Notes: a model not told the origin generated them from the letters alone. 64,000 bases of DNA from CAYLMG01 sp964493425 (GCA_964493425.1 CAZBMW010000008.1:1-64000), one strand, 5' to 3'. Positions 10,148-19,558 are shown, counted from the stretch's first letter. Numbers and translations are program-made.

Positions 10148-11479
10148 TTAGCCGGATATTTTCTTTTTTAACTGCTGATAACCATAGTGGGCGAGCAAAT
10201 TGTCGAGTATGACCATAGCGGTGTAATTTTCAGCCACGGGCCAGATGCGTGCAACGATTGTAGCGTCACGGCGAGTGATGGCGGCGAGCTGCTTGTTCTC
10301 GAGTGTGTATTTATCGATTGTCTGCTGCGGCTTATCTATTGTCGGCGTGGGTTTTACAGCGAGACGCGCAATTATTGGCTGGCCTGTAGAAAGCCCGCCT
10401 GTTATACCGCCTGCGTTGTTTGAGTCAAAGACGACTTTACCGTTTTCGGCGTGCATCTGGTCGTTGTTTTGGCTTCCTGTCATATCCTTTACAGCCAGTC
10501 CTGCACCGACCTCGACGGCTTTTACGGCGCCTATGCCGAGCATTTTTCCCAATTCGGCATCGAGCTTGCAAAATACCGGCTCACCGAGGCCTATGGGTAC
10601 TCCTGTTACTACCACTTCAACCATACCGCCGCAGGAATCACCTGTCTGGCTTATTTTGTTCGAGGCCTTGACCATTTTATCGGCTGAGCCTATATCCGGA
10701 CAATTCACTATATGATGGACGCTGTATTTGTTTTTGATTTGAGCGGCATCTATTTTGGGAGCCTTGGAGCGGATGTCGTCGATTTGCTGCTCGACTTCGG
10801 TGAGGACTTTGGTTTTTTCGAGAAATCTCATATCTGGATTTATGCGGCCGCTGATATAAATCTGCTGATAGAAGGGGTCGTAATCCCTTCTCATTTGTTT
10901 GTAGCTTTCGGTGTATTCGAACGCTTTATCGTGCGGGATGTCGGGGCACCTGACGGAAGCCAGCTCTTTTACGAAAGAAAAGACTTTTATACCGAGTTTT
11001 TTTAGTATTTTTTTGGCGACGTATCCTGCGGCGACGATTGTGGATGTGTATCTGCCGGAAAAGATGCCTGCACCGATGGCGTCATCGTCAGGGCCGTACT
11101 TGATGAATGTGGCATAGGACGCATGGCCGGGGCGCGGTGTGCGGTTTGTGTCCTGGTATTGTTTTATGTGTATGAAATGACGGTCAAGGTTGGGTATGAG
11201 AATCGTCAGCGGTGTTCCGTTTGTGTGATTTTTGTTGCTGGCATTTTCTATTGTGTCTGCCGAGTTCAGGCCGGAATAGATTATGGGCAGGTCCGGCTCT
11301 TTCCGCGGGCTGGAAAGCTCGTCGGAGCCGGGCTTTCGCAGAAGCAGGTCGCCGTAGATTTCCTGCTCGGTTATCAGCATCCCCGGCGGATGCCCCTGTA
11401 TAATTGCGGTCAGCCCCTCCTGATAAGAGCCGCCTGCAACGGTTACCTGAAAGAAACGACCTGTGTGACAACCAATCAT
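10148..11479 (-). CDS. aroC: Divergent chorismate synthase
   Basis: This family converts EPSP to chorismate with reduced FMN, the last common step of aromatic synthesis. The 443-residue product keeps the scaffold: the PPGM segment, RPGHA with His119, and NNAGGITGGLSTGQPI (355-370). It is longer than the usual 350-390 residues. Three signatures are altered: GESHG reads GGSYQ (the catalytic His position is Tyr19), the GRxSARETxxR block is shortened to GRYTSTI (142-148), and RHDP reads RRDA (403-406). It sits 13 bp downstream of aroA with an AGGAGAAAAG ribosome site in between, which supports the pathway role. Either it is a real but divergent enzyme or it has drifted in function. Family membership is firm; activity is uncertain. 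Confidence 0.85.
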   Translation of the reverse strand: MIGCHTGRFFQVTVAGGSYQEGLTAIIQGHPPGMLITEQEIYGDLLLRKPGSDELSSPRKEPDLPIIYSGLNSADTIENASNKNHTNGTPLTILIPNLDRHFIHIKQYQDTNRTPRPGHASYATFIKYGPDDDAIGAGIFSGRYTSTIVAAGYVAKKILKKLGIKVFSFVKELASVRCPDIPHDKAFEYTESYKQMRRDYDPFYQQIYISGRINPDMRFLEKTKVLTEVEQQIDDIRSKAPKIDAAQIKNKYSVHHIVNCPDIGSADKMVKASNKISQTGDSCGGMVEVVVTGVPIGLGEPVFCKLDAELGKMLGIGAVKAVEVGAGLAVKDMTGSQNNDQMHAENGKVVFDSNNAGGITGGLSTGQPIIARLAVKPTPTIDKPQQTIDKYTLENKQLAAITRRDATIVARIWPVAENYTAMVILDNLLAHYGYQQLKKKISG

Positions 11480-11492
11480 TCTTTTCTCCTTA

Positions 11493-12770
11493 TTATTTAA
11501 TTTCTATATTAGCACCAAGGTTTTTCATCAGCTTTACGTAATCGGGGAAAGTGACATTTACGGCCTCTGCGGTGTCAATGGAACATTTTCCCTCGGTTGC
11601 CATAGCGGCGATTGACAGTGCCATCACGATTCGATGGTCGCCTTTGCCGTCAAGCTCAGCCGGCCTGGGCTGGCTTTTTCTTATTATAAGGCCTGCCGGC
11701 AGTTCCTCAATATCGATATCCATTTTTTTCAGCTCCTCAGCCGTGGACTTAATGCGGTCGGTTTCCTTGCTTCTGGCCTGTGGGACATTAACAAGGCGGG
11801 TCTCGCCATCGGCGAAGGCGGCGACAACCGCCATAGCGGGCAGGGCATCAGGTGTAGCATTCATATCGATTTCGGCTGCCTTTAATTGCGATTGCTTTAC
11901 AGTTATTGAATCTTTAGCAATAGTGATGTCGGCACCCATTTGTCTGAGATAATTCACGACGGCCTTGTCGGGCTGAGAATCGTTAAAGTCCAGGCCGAGC
12001 AGTGTTACCTCATCGCTGAACAAAGCAGCGGCACACAAAAAAAATGTCGCGCTCGAGAAATCGGCGGGGATAACATCATCGAACGGCCTGTACTGCTGGC
12101 AGCCTTTCATTATGAATTTTCCGAACTGCTGATTCGTATATTCGATTTGCTGTTTATCGAGCCAGTCGAGTGTCATTCTAACGTAGCCGGGCTCGTTCAG
12201 CAGGGTGACATTGATTTCAGTATCATTATCTGCAAGCGGCGTGCAGAGCAGCAAACTTGAGAGGTACTGACTTGTTGTTGCTGCGATTTTGGTTTTTCCG
12301 CCTTTGAGCCGGCCTGAGACCTCGATGGGGGCTTTGCCGTTATTATTGACGGAGCGGCATTTTGCACCCAGCTCGTTCAGAGAATCGAGCAGGGGGGCTA
12401 TGGGCCGTGATTGAATTTGTTCGTCGCCGGTGAGTGTGATTTTCTGGTTCTGCGATGCGAGGGCTGCTGAGCCTGCGGCGATACGCAGCGTTGTTCCGGA
12501 GTTGCCGACGTCAATTGTTTTATCAGGCTGAGCTATAACGGCGGCATTACCCTCGACGGTCCAGAGGTCCGGCTGTTTAGTGTCGATTTGAGCGCCGAGG
12601 CTGCGATAGCAATCGACGGCAGAGAGTGTATCGGCGGAGTTCAGGGGGTTTCTGATAAGGCTTTTGCCGCCGGCTAAGGAGGCTATAGCGACTGCGCGGA
12701 TTGTATGCGATTTCGACGCCGGAATTGTAACCTCGCCTTTCAGCCGGGATTTATTTACAATTAGTTTCAT
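11493..12770 (-). CDS. aroA: 3-phosphoshikimate 1-carboxyvinyltransferase (EPSP synthase)
   Basis: Transfers the enolpyruvyl group of PEP to shikimate 3-phosphate, the sixth shikimate-pathway step, in the cytoplasm. The 425-residue length is normal. Visible motifs are PASKSHTIRA (17-26), GNSGTTLR (89-96), SRPI (121-124), the catalytic KETDR loop (335-339) and GDHR (377-380). The glyphosate-site region reads GNSGTT rather than the GNAGTAMRP of common class I enzymes, so this belongs to a divergent lineage. It is the first gene of a two-gene operon with aroC. Upstream lies a palindromic intergenic element, so its promoter was not located. Confidence 0.93.
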   Translation of the reverse strand: MKLIVNKSRLKGEVTIPASKSHTIRAVAIASLAGGKSLIRNPLNSADTLSAVDCYRSLGAQIDTKQPDLWTVEGNAAVIAQPDKTIDVGNSGTTLRIAAGSAALASQNQKITLTGDEQIQSRPIAPLLDSLNELGAKCRSVNNNGKAPIEVSGRLKGGKTKIAATTSQYLSSLLLCTPLADNDTEINVTLLNEPGYVRMTLDWLDKQQIEYTNQQFGKFIMKGCQQYRPFDDVIPADFSSATFFLCAAALFSDEVTLLGLDFNDSQPDKAVVNYLRQMGADITIAKDSITVKQSQLKAAEIDMNATPDALPAMAVVAAFADGETRLVNVPQARSKETDRIKSTAEELKKMDIDIEELPAGLIIRKSQPRPAELDGKGDHRIVMALSIAAMATEGKCSIDTAEAVNVTFPDYVKLMKNLGANIEIK

Positions 12771-12828
12771 AAGCAGTCTTTTACCAAAAATTATTAAAAA
12801 TTCAAAGAAGATTTTGAATTTTCAATTT

Positions 12829-12945
<117 letters not shown>

Positions 12946-13040
12946 ATTTTCAATTATTAACCGGCAGAAGAGCTGAACAAGTCTCTGGCCTGCGGATATG
13001 ATTGAAAAATGCGAAAGGTCGGGAGTAAGATTGTTATAGA

Positions 13041-14855
13041 TTAAGGCATAAAAACGGAAGTTTTAGTTGGTTTACCTTGGTCTTCAGCGGCAGAAGAGTT
13101 CGGAGTTCTGGTATTTAACCAGTCTGCTTGACGGTTCATTTGTTCGGTTAAGAGATTAATATCATTGGCGTCAAATGCGCCGTCTGCGTTAATGTCACCT
13201 AAAAAATAAGGTACGGGGGATTTGATGCTGTTCACCCAGTTCTCGAACAGGACGATATAATCGTCCTGGTCAACGACCCCGTTTGTATTTAGGTCATACA
13301 GAAAAATGTCATCAGATTTTTGTTTCTCAGATACGTTCCAGGCGAGTGCATAACTCTGAGGCGGCAGTATCTGCTGCGGCTCGTTAATGTCACTGTAAGA
13401 GACAACTATATCGTAATTTTTGTAGTTGGGGTCAAGGCTGCAGTAGATGTGCTCGACGTTGTCAACGGTGCTGTCACTGTAATCGAGCAGGTAATCCTCG
13501 GCTGGGTTATCGGGATTTACCGCCCAGAGTTCGAGTCGAATGTCGGCATCTTTTTCTAGATCCGGCTCGAATGGATAGCCGTCTTTATAGTGCCTGTTCC
13601 AAACGAGAGTTGCCGTGAGGCTTTTTGCGTTTGCGTCGGCAATCGTTAATTGGTAGCTGTTTGCCGGAATCTGGTTTTCCTCAAGTGCGTTCAGGTCCCA
13701 GCCGGCGGTGGGCACATTGCCGGGACTTTGCAGGCCTGCTGTAAGCTGTTTATAGGCGGCCGGGGCATTTACCATGCCGGCGCCTTGAATATAATCGAGC
13801 GGTGCGATGTGGTCGTCTTCTTTTGAGGCACTTGCCTTGTGCCAGAAGGCAAGTTTATCCGCTGAGTTCATCAATACTGCTTTGATTACGCAATTTCCAG
13901 CCTCCGGTGATAGTACCTCGCTTAAGTTAGGCTCCAGCTTTGCTTTTTGAACCAGCAGGCCGATAACACCTGTAACTACCGGTGTTGCAAAACTCGTCCA
14001 GTTGCCCGTCGGTTCGTAGAGATTCGGCTCACCGCAGACTGCTGCGAGGCAGTTTCCCGGTGCAATGATGTCGGGTTTGCATCGTCCGTCCATTGTCGGC
14101 CCGAAGCTCGAGTGCTCAGGGTGCGCGATGGAAAAGTATGATAGATTTGTCAGCAGGTCGTTCGTATCTACCGAATCAACCACGCCTATACCGAGACAAT
14201 TTGTGCCGGCGGCAGGGTAAAGCAGTGGGTCAAAAGCATTTGAGCCGTTACCAATACCAGCTACGATGATAACGCCGTATTTTTCAGCCAGTGACTCAAG
14301 GCCTCTTGTCCACCACTGCGGTGTGTGGTTTCCGACAGCTGCGGTGATAATATCGGCGTCAGGCGGAATCTGAGCAAAGACACTGTCCGTTAAGAAATGC
14401 CATAATTCGTATATTTCGGCGTTTGCATCCGGTATTGCCGCCTCGTAATCAAAACTTCCCAGGTTCATTTCGGTTGCGTTCGGGTCCCGGCCGAAAAGTA
14501 TAGAGCAAATCGCCGTCGAATGTGGAGAGACAGAAGCGGGCAAAGCGTTCTGGTCGTGAAATTTAAATCGGGATGTATTGAAACAGTTATGAGTGGCATC
14601 CGGCTGATAGTCATTACCGGGCTGACCGTCAGTGTATGTCAGGCTTCTGCAGATGACCGCAACGCTGACATCGGCTCCGGTGAGGTTCGGGTCGAGCTGT
14701 TTTAATTCGCTGATTCCCACGGCGGCCAGGGCCTGCGGCTGATATGATTTACGCGAGGCGATTTTCCCCTCTTCGGCAAAGCCGGTTATGGCTGCGGATA
14801 GAACGATAGCGCTTACTGTCAGGCCGATTGAAACTAAATTTCTTCTGAACAGCAT
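13041..14855 (-). CDS. Secreted subtilisin-like (S8) protein with C-terminal dockerin-like repeats; catalytic Asp apparently missing
   Basis: The product has 604 residues. A signal peptide at about 1-27 precedes an S8-type fold. The His motif SPHSTAICSI (His112), oxyanion Asn203 in AGIGNGSN and nucleophile Ser288 in WTSFATPVVTG are present. In the first motif the expected VAVIDxG reads VAVICRS, so Cys69 replaces the catalytic Asp. A beta-rich domain (about 370-530) follows, then two dockerin-like Ca loops near 538-578 (DLNTNGVVDQDD, DINADGAFDAND). It may be an atypical protease or an inactive binding protein. It stands alone with a GGAGGA ribosome site upstream. The fold assignment is good; catalytic activity is doubtful. 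Confidence 0.8.
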   Translation of the reverse strand: MLFRRNLVSIGLTVSAIVLSAAITGFAEEGKIASRKSYQPQALAAVGISELKQLDPNLTGADVSVAVICRSLTYTDGQPGNDYQPDATHNCFNTSRFKFHDQNALPASVSPHSTAICSILFGRDPNATEMNLGSFDYEAAIPDANAEIYELWHFLTDSVFAQIPPDADIITAAVGNHTPQWWTRGLESLAEKYGVIIVAGIGNGSNAFDPLLYPAAGTNCLGIGVVDSVDTNDLLTNLSYFSIAHPEHSSFGPTMDGRCKPDIIAPGNCLAAVCGEPNLYEPTGNWTSFATPVVTGVIGLLVQKAKLEPNLSEVLSPEAGNCVIKAVLMNSADKLAFWHKASASKEDDHIAPLDYIQGAGMVNAPAAYKQLTAGLQSPGNVPTAGWDLNALEENQIPANSYQLTIADANAKSLTATLVWNRHYKDGYPFEPDLEKDADIRLELWAVNPDNPAEDYLLDYSDSTVDNVEHIYCSLDPNYKNYDIVVSYSDINEPQQILPPQSYALAWNVSEKQKSDDIFLYDLNTNGVVDQDDYIVLFENWVNSIKSPVPYFLGDINADGAFDANDINLLTEQMNRQADWLNTRTPNSSAAEDQGKPTKTSVFMP

Positions 14856-15288
14856 TACCGTCCTCCGGCTATAGTGCCGAGACCCGCGGCCAATTGATAA
14901 TTAAGCCGTTTGCCGCAGGTAAATTCATAAGAATATATTACCATAATAGGGTGCTTTTTTCAAGCTTTCTTTTTACAACTCAGCAGCTAAAACAGGCTCT
15001 TTTCAGTGCTGAAACAGCTCATTTTTATGATTGTTTTGTTTTATAGGACTTAGGCTGAATGGCTCGCATTAAAATTGACTTTTTATACAGAAAAGCATTA
15101 CCAATATTGTCTTACCAGTACTGAAAAAAAGATGGCTTCGGCAGAGGCAGAATCTGCCTGTTAGAGAAATTCAGTCGGCGTCAGTTTGTCCTAAAATGGG
15201 CGTCTTTTTTTGCCGATTTATAGCTTAAAGCCGAAACGATGCGCTTTGGACAATTTTTAGTACATACAAATGAGAAAAGGAATTTGCC
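14856..15288. other. Intergenic region between divergent protease and PilZ genes
   Basis: No gene recognised. It must hold both divergent promoters. A small palindrome, aggcaga-a-tctgcct, lies at 15145-15159. A T-rich stretch (15208-15214) precedes the PilZ gene, whose GTG start at 15289 has an AGAAAAGGA ribosome site. Confidence 0.5.
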
Positions 15289-16071
15289 GTGAATGATATA
15301 AAAATGATTCGGGAAACTGAGGTAGGCCGTGTCCTGCAGATGGTCTTCGAACAAAAGCTGCCGCTGATTATCAGCTATGTGTCCGGCGACAGATGGCGGA
15401 TTGCAAGGGCGCTTGTGACAGACATTGTGGATAAAACTTTCAACATAAAATTTTCGCCGCAGAAAAGGACCGAGCCGGTGCACGTGAAAAAAAGTGCAAC
15501 TGTCGGTGTAACCTTTAAGTGCGGCTATGGCGAGGGCAATGACCGGTTCATTTTCGATACGAGGATAATCGACATTGAGCAGCCGGCGGATTCGAGCTGT
15601 ATAGGGAAGATAAAGCTTTTGGTGCCCGAGCAGATTGAAGTCGTACAGAGAAGAAGCTATGAGCGAGAGAGAGTGCCGGAGAGTATGAGCGTTGACGTCA
15701 ACATCTGGCGGCGCGACAAGGTCGCAGCCGGTGAAGGAGGTTCAGCCGATGTCAGTCAGGCCTGGCAGGGCAAGCTCGTCGAGATATCGGCGGCCAATCT
15801 TCTGGTGGCTGTTGATTTTTCGCAGGGTCCCGATTTGCAGGTTGGCCAGTTCATCGGCCTGCGCTTTACACCACTGCCGGACGAGACAAGGCTGGGCTTT
15901 AATGCCTATGTAAGAAGCCTGACGCCGACTGCTGATAGTGAAAGTCTTTGTGTCGGCCTGGAGATGGTCGGTCTGGAAGCAAGCCCAGAGGGAAGATTAG
16001 TCCTGCAACGTCTCTGCAACGTCGTCGAGCAATACAGCAAAATCAACGCAAAGAAAAGTCACAAGTCATAA
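15289..16071 (+). CDS. PilZ-domain protein, YcgR-like, with a degenerate c-di-GMP site
   Basis: The product has 260 residues. The N-terminal half (about 1-115) resembles the YcgR-N type barrel. The C-terminal half begins with RRSYERERVP (about 125-134), matching the RxxxR signature of PilZ domains that bind cyclic di-GMP. The second signature, D/NxSxxG, is represented only by EISAANL, so binding may be weak or lost. Such proteins link second-messenger level to motility, adhesion or exopolysaccharide. The GTG start is chosen for its AGAAAAGGA site. It has no obvious operon partner; the next gene is on the other strand. Confidence 0.7.
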   Translation: MNDIKMIRETEVGRVLQMVFEQKLPLIISYVSGDRWRIARALVTDIVDKTFNIKFSPQKRTEPVHVKKSATVGVTFKCGYGEGNDRFIFDTRIIDIEQPADSSCIGKIKLLVPEQIEVVQRRSYERERVPESMSVDVNIWRRDKVAAGEGGSADVSQAWQGKLVEISAANLLVAVDFSQGPDLQVGQFIGLRFTPLPDETRLGFNAYVRSLTPTADSESLCVGLEMVGLEASPEGRLVLQRLCNVVEQYSKINAKKSHKS

Positions 16072-16095
16072 GAGCACGGGGGAAGGTGAATGTTG

Positions 16096-16398
16096 TTATC
16101 GATAAATTATGCTGATGCTCTGGACGTATTTTCCGATGTGGCGGTCAATGTAACCTATAAAGGCCTGCAGCAGTTGCCACTCCGCATCGGGCTTTTTCGA
16201 CTGTACCTCGGCAACTAAAATGCCGCCTTTAGTCAAATCCCAGTTAATCCAGCCGGAATACCTTGCGTGAACCCATCTGCCTTCTTTCTGACGCTTGAAA
16301 GTAGTACCGCGGCCACGTAATTCGCGCTCAGTATTTTTGAGCAAAACCTTCAGGTTTGGTTTTTCATTTGAATGCGGAATGATTTGTACGAGTTTCAT
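16096..16398 (-). CDS. Hypothetical protein, 100 residues
   Basis: Not recognised. The product is a soluble, basic 100-residue protein with no signal peptide or membrane segment. Its middle is rich in aromatic and charged residues (RWVHARYSGWINWD), and the C-terminal half looks helical. An AAGGAA ribosome site lies just before the ATG, and no overlapping gene competes, so I accept it as real. It stands alone between the PilZ gene and the pyr operon. Confidence 0.6.
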   Translation of the reverse strand: MKLVQIIPHSNEKPNLKVLLKNTERELRGRGTTFKRQKEGRWVHARYSGWINWDLTKGGILVAEVQSKKPDAEWQLLQAFIGYIDRHIGKYVQSISIIYR

Positions 16399-16600
16399 AC
16401 AATTTCCTTGTTAAGTGTCAAGCTCACCGGCGTAAAACTAAGGTTGTCCGTATGTATCGGTTTATTTAAGTGGTATTTTAGTCAGTATTATCGCGAAAGC
16501 AAGAATAAATATCAAAATATACCGATGCACCTGTTTACGTAATACGAGATACGCGATACCAGATACGAGCAGGATGGGCGAAACTATAATTTAAGAAATC

Positions 16601-16629
16601 TTGCCTTTTTGCCTGTTTAGTGCTATACT
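16601..16629 (+). promoter_or_regulatory. Candidate promoter of the pyr operon
   Basis: TTGCCT (16601-16606), 17-nt spacer, TATACT (16624-16629) preceded by TGC, giving an extended -10. Transcription would start about 25 nt before pyrR, which leaves no room for a classical PyrR-controlled attenuator in the leader. Confidence 0.6.
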
Positions 16630-16658
16630 CTGCTGAATCAGGTTTTGTATGAGGATTG

Positions 16659-17195
16659 ATGCCGATTATGAAATCGCTTCTGACAGCAGAGCAAATCGAG
16701 CAGTTATTGGGTGTTCTGGCCGACAGAATCGTGGCTGGCAGCCCGGCTGATACCGATATAGCCGTAATCGGTATCCGCAGCAGAGGTGAGATTCTGGCAC
16801 AAAGGCTATCTCGTAAATTAAGCGAGAAATTGAAGAAACTTGTTCCCTGCGGGACACTGGATATAACCCTTTACCGTGACGATTTGAATTCGCCTCAGGG
16901 CGATGTCCAGCCTGAGGTGCGGACTACCGAAATCGGTTTCGATATCGGCGGCAGGATAGTCATCCTCGTTGATGATGTGCTCTATACAGGCAGGAGCGCC
17001 CGGGCGGCGATGGATGCGCTTATTGACCTGGGCAGACCCGAAGCTATAAAGCTGGCGGTGCTGGTGGACAGGCAAGGGAGAGAGTTTCCAATACAGGCTG
17101 ATTATGCTGGCTATGAATCGGATGCCGAGCCGGGAAAAAATGTACAGGTTTTGCTGGTCGAATCGGACGGAAAAGATGAAGTGATAGTTGAGTGA
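16659..17195 (+). CDS. pyrR: PyrR: pyrimidine operon regulator / uracil phosphoribosyltransferase
   Basis: In many bacteria PyrR binds pyr mRNA in response to UMP/PRPP and also makes UMP from uracil and PRPP. The product of about 178 residues has the family length. It shows TLYRDD and the PRPP loop VILVDDVLYTGRSARA (about 104-119). I start at the ATG at 16659; a TTG three bases earlier and an ATG at 16668 are alternatives. It is first in pyrR-pyrB-pyrC, and its stop lies only 4 bp before the pyrB ATG, so the genes are probably cotranscribed. The short leader suggests any regulation works elsewhere, for example at the pyrR-pyrB junction, or that only the enzyme activity is used. Confidence 0.92.
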   Translation: MPIMKSLLTAEQIEQLLGVLADRIVAGSPADTDIAVIGIRSRGEILAQRLSRKLSEKLKKLVPCGTLDITLYRDDLNSPQGDVQPEVRTTEIGFDIGGRIVILVDDVLYTGRSARAAMDALIDLGRPEAIKLAVLVDRQGREFPIQADYAGYESDAEPGKNVQVLLVESDGKDEVIVE

Positions 17196-17199
17196 TATT

Positions 17200-18162
17200 A
17201 TGGCGCTGAGGAAGAGTAAACAATTCGAATGGAGGCGGAAACATTTACTTGGACTTCGTGATTTAAGTGCCGACGAGATTAGCTTCATTCTTGATACAGC
17301 AAAGGGATTCGAGCAGATAAGTAAAAGGTCGGTGAAAAAGGCACCAGCGCTTCGCGGAAAACTCGTGGTTAATCTTTTCTTCGAGGACAGCACGAGGACG
17401 CGAAACAGCTTTATACTTGCTGCCAGCCGGCTGAGCGCCGACCTCATCAACTTTACCAAAAAGAGCAGCTCTGTGAGCAAGGGTGAGACGCTTCTTGATA
17501 CAGCCAGGAACCTCGAGGCAATGGGAATCGACATCGTTGTAATCAGACACAGTGCCGGCGGTGCGCCTGCGTTTTTGTCGAGGTGCATTAACGCCTGCGT
17601 GGTCAATGCCGGCGACGGTTTCTGCGAGCACCCGACGCAGGGGCTGCTGGACGTTTATACCATACGAAAGATTAAAGGTTCGCTTCAGGGATTGAAGATT
17701 GCAATCGTCGGTGACATTGCACACTCGCGGGTGGCTCGCAGTGATATGTGGGCGATGACGAAGCTGGGGGCTGAAGTGATTTTTGTCGGGCCGCCGACGT
17801 TGATGCCGACGGCGGTGGATAAGCTGCCTGTTAAGGTAAGCTATTCGCTTGACGAGGTTATCGAGAAGGTCGATGTGATAAATATGCTCAGGATTCAGTT
17901 TGAAAGACAATCCAGCAATCCCTTCCCGTCGGTGCGTGAGTATTCACATTATTTCGGCCTGACAGTCGAACGGATGAAAAAGGCCAAGAGCGATATACTT
18001 GTTATGCATCCCGGCCCGATTAATAGAGGCCTCGAAATGGAAAGCGAGGTTGCCGACGGTGCAAACAGTGTTATTCTGCAGCAGGTTACCAACGGCGTGG
18101 CGGTGAGGATGGCTGTATTGTTCCTGGTCAACCAGGCAGCGGCGAAAACTAAAAAAAAGTAA
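17200..18162 (+). CDS. pyrB: Aspartate carbamoyltransferase catalytic subunit
   Basis: Condenses carbamoyl phosphate with aspartate, the committed step of pyrimidine synthesis. The product is about 320 residues. Present are the carbamoyl-phosphate site FFEDSTRTR (60-68), the GFCEHPTQGLLD segment (about 139-150) and HPGPINRG near residue 271. I prefer the ATG at 17200; an in-frame TTG at 17188 would overlap pyrR. The gap to pyrC is 16 bp. No pyrI regulatory subunit is present, so the enzyme is probably the unregulated trimer or the type that associates with dihydroorotase, as pyrC follows directly. Confidence 0.95.
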   Translation: MALRKSKQFEWRRKHLLGLRDLSADEISFILDTAKGFEQISKRSVKKAPALRGKLVVNLFFEDSTRTRNSFILAASRLSADLINFTKKSSSVSKGETLLDTARNLEAMGIDIVVIRHSAGGAPAFLSRCINACVVNAGDGFCEHPTQGLLDVYTIRKIKGSLQGLKIAIVGDIAHSRVARSDMWAMTKLGAEVIFVGPPTLMPTAVDKLPVKVSYSLDEVIEKVDVINMLRIQFERQSSNPFPSVREYSHYFGLTVERMKKAKSDILVMHPGPINRGLEMESEVADGANSVILQQVTNGVAVRMAVLFLVNQAAAKTKKK

Positions 18163-18178
18163 ATTTCAAGTTAAAACG

Positions 18179-19486
18179 ATGAGCAGTGAATTGCTGATAA
18201 AAAACGGTCGAGTGATAGACCCTGCGAACGGCGTTGATAAGGTATGCGACGTTCTTATTATCGACGGTAGGATAGCAGAGGTCGGCAGGGTCGAAAAAAG
18301 CACGGGCAAGATAATCGACGCTACCGGTAAGCTGGTTGTGCCTGGTCTGATTGATATTCACGTCCATTTTCGTGAGCCCGGCGACGAGGAAGAGGAGACG
18401 ATAGCCAGCGGCTCGGCGGCGGCGGTTGCAGGCGGCTTTACCTCGGTTGTATGTATGCCCAATACCCGGCCGCCCGTTGAAAATGAAACCGATGTGGAAT
18501 ATATCCACCGCAAGGGCAGAAAGGCAAGAAAGACCCATGTTTATACGATGGGTGCGATGACCAAGGGCAGGGAAGGCGTTGAGCTTGCGGAGATGGGCTT
18601 TATGGCGGAGGCCGGCGCGGTCGGCTTTACCGATGACGGCAGCGGGCTGCAGGATGCTTCTGTTATGCTGCGGGCGCTAAAGTATGCCTCGATGTTCGGT
18701 GTTGTAATATCGCAGCACTGCCAGGACGAGAGTATTGCCGGCAGCGGTGTGATGAATTCAGGCTATTATTCGAGTATACTTGGTCTTCCCGGCATAGATG
18801 CTCTGGCAGAGGAAGCTATGCTTTGGCGTGACATACAGCTTGTCAAAAAGATAAAGAACGACCGGCTTCGATACCACGCACAGCATATATCGACGGCCGG
18901 CTCGGTCGAATTGATAAGGGCTGCAAAAAAGCAGTCACTGCCTATAAGCTGCGAGGTAACAGCACATCATCTGCTCTTTGATGAAAAGATGTGCGCCGAA
19001 TATGATACGAATTTCAAGGTTAATCCTCCGTTGAGGACGCAACAGGATATTGATGCCCTGAAGTCGGCAGTTGCCGAAGGCCTTGTTGATGCCGTGGTTA
19101 GTGACCACGCGCCGCATCTGCAGAGCGAAAAAGAGCTTGAATTTCTTGCAGCGCCTTTCGGTATCGCTTCTCTTGAGTGCTCGCTATCATTATACGTAAA
19201 AGCTTTGATTGAGCCGGGTGTTCTGGACTGGCCGGGACTTATCAGCTTGATGACTGAAAAGCCGGCGGCGATAATCGGAGTTGATAAGGGAACGCTCGGA
19301 AAAGGTAGGCAGGGCGATGTTACGATTATCGACCCCGATGCCGAGTATATAATTGATGTAAATCAGTTCCGCTCCAAGAGCAGGAACTGTCCTTATAACG
19401 GCTGGAAGGTGAAGGGTAAGGTTGAAAAGACTATTGTAGGCGGCGAGATAAGATTCGATGCCGCTGAGAAAATGGGCGGTGCTTAA
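18179..19486 (+). CDS. pyrC: Dihydroorotase
   Basis: Cyclises carbamoyl-aspartate to dihydroorotate. The 435-residue product has the class I length and the metal-binding motif HVHFREPG (61-68). Also visible are MPNTRP, GFTDDG, HCQDES and SDHAPH (about 307-312), typical of the amidohydrolase superfamily. It is last in the pyrR-pyrB-pyrC run. In several bacteria class I dihydroorotase and PyrB form a complex, and the adjacency fits that. The later genes pyrD, pyrE and pyrF are not in the window. Confidence 0.95.
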   Translation: MSSELLIKNGRVIDPANGVDKVCDVLIIDGRIAEVGRVEKSTGKIIDATGKLVVPGLIDIHVHFREPGDEEEETIASGSAAAVAGGFTSVVCMPNTRPPVENETDVEYIHRKGRKARKTHVYTMGAMTKGREGVELAEMGFMAEAGAVGFTDDGSGLQDASVMLRALKYASMFGVVISQHCQDESIAGSGVMNSGYYSSILGLPGIDALAEEAMLWRDIQLVKKIKNDRLRYHAQHISTAGSVELIRAAKKQSLPISCEVTAHHLLFDEKMCAEYDTNFKVNPPLRTQQDIDALKSAVAEGLVDAVVSDHAPHLQSEKELEFLAAPFGIASLECSLSLYVKALIEPGVLDWPGLISLMTEKPAAIIGVDKGTLGKGRQGDVTIIDPDAEYIIDVNQFRSKSRNCPYNGWKVKGKVEKTIVGGEIRFDAAEKMGGA

Positions 19487-19516
19487 GGTTACTGTTCGGA
19501 AAAACAGAGCTTTATA

Positions 19517-19525
19517 TGGTATAAT
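19517..19525 (+). promoter_or_regulatory. Extended -10 element before the YacP-like gene
   Basis: TGG followed by a perfect TATAAT (19520-19525). No good -35 is visible. It lies 34 bp before the start at 19559. Confidence 0.5.
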
Positions 19526-19558
19526 TTTTTAAATTCAGGCCTTTCGGATTTACTGACT

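Noticed and set aside
10245..10715. 156-codon plus-strand ORF opposite aroC
   Set aside because: Shadow of a well-supported chorismate synthase gene.
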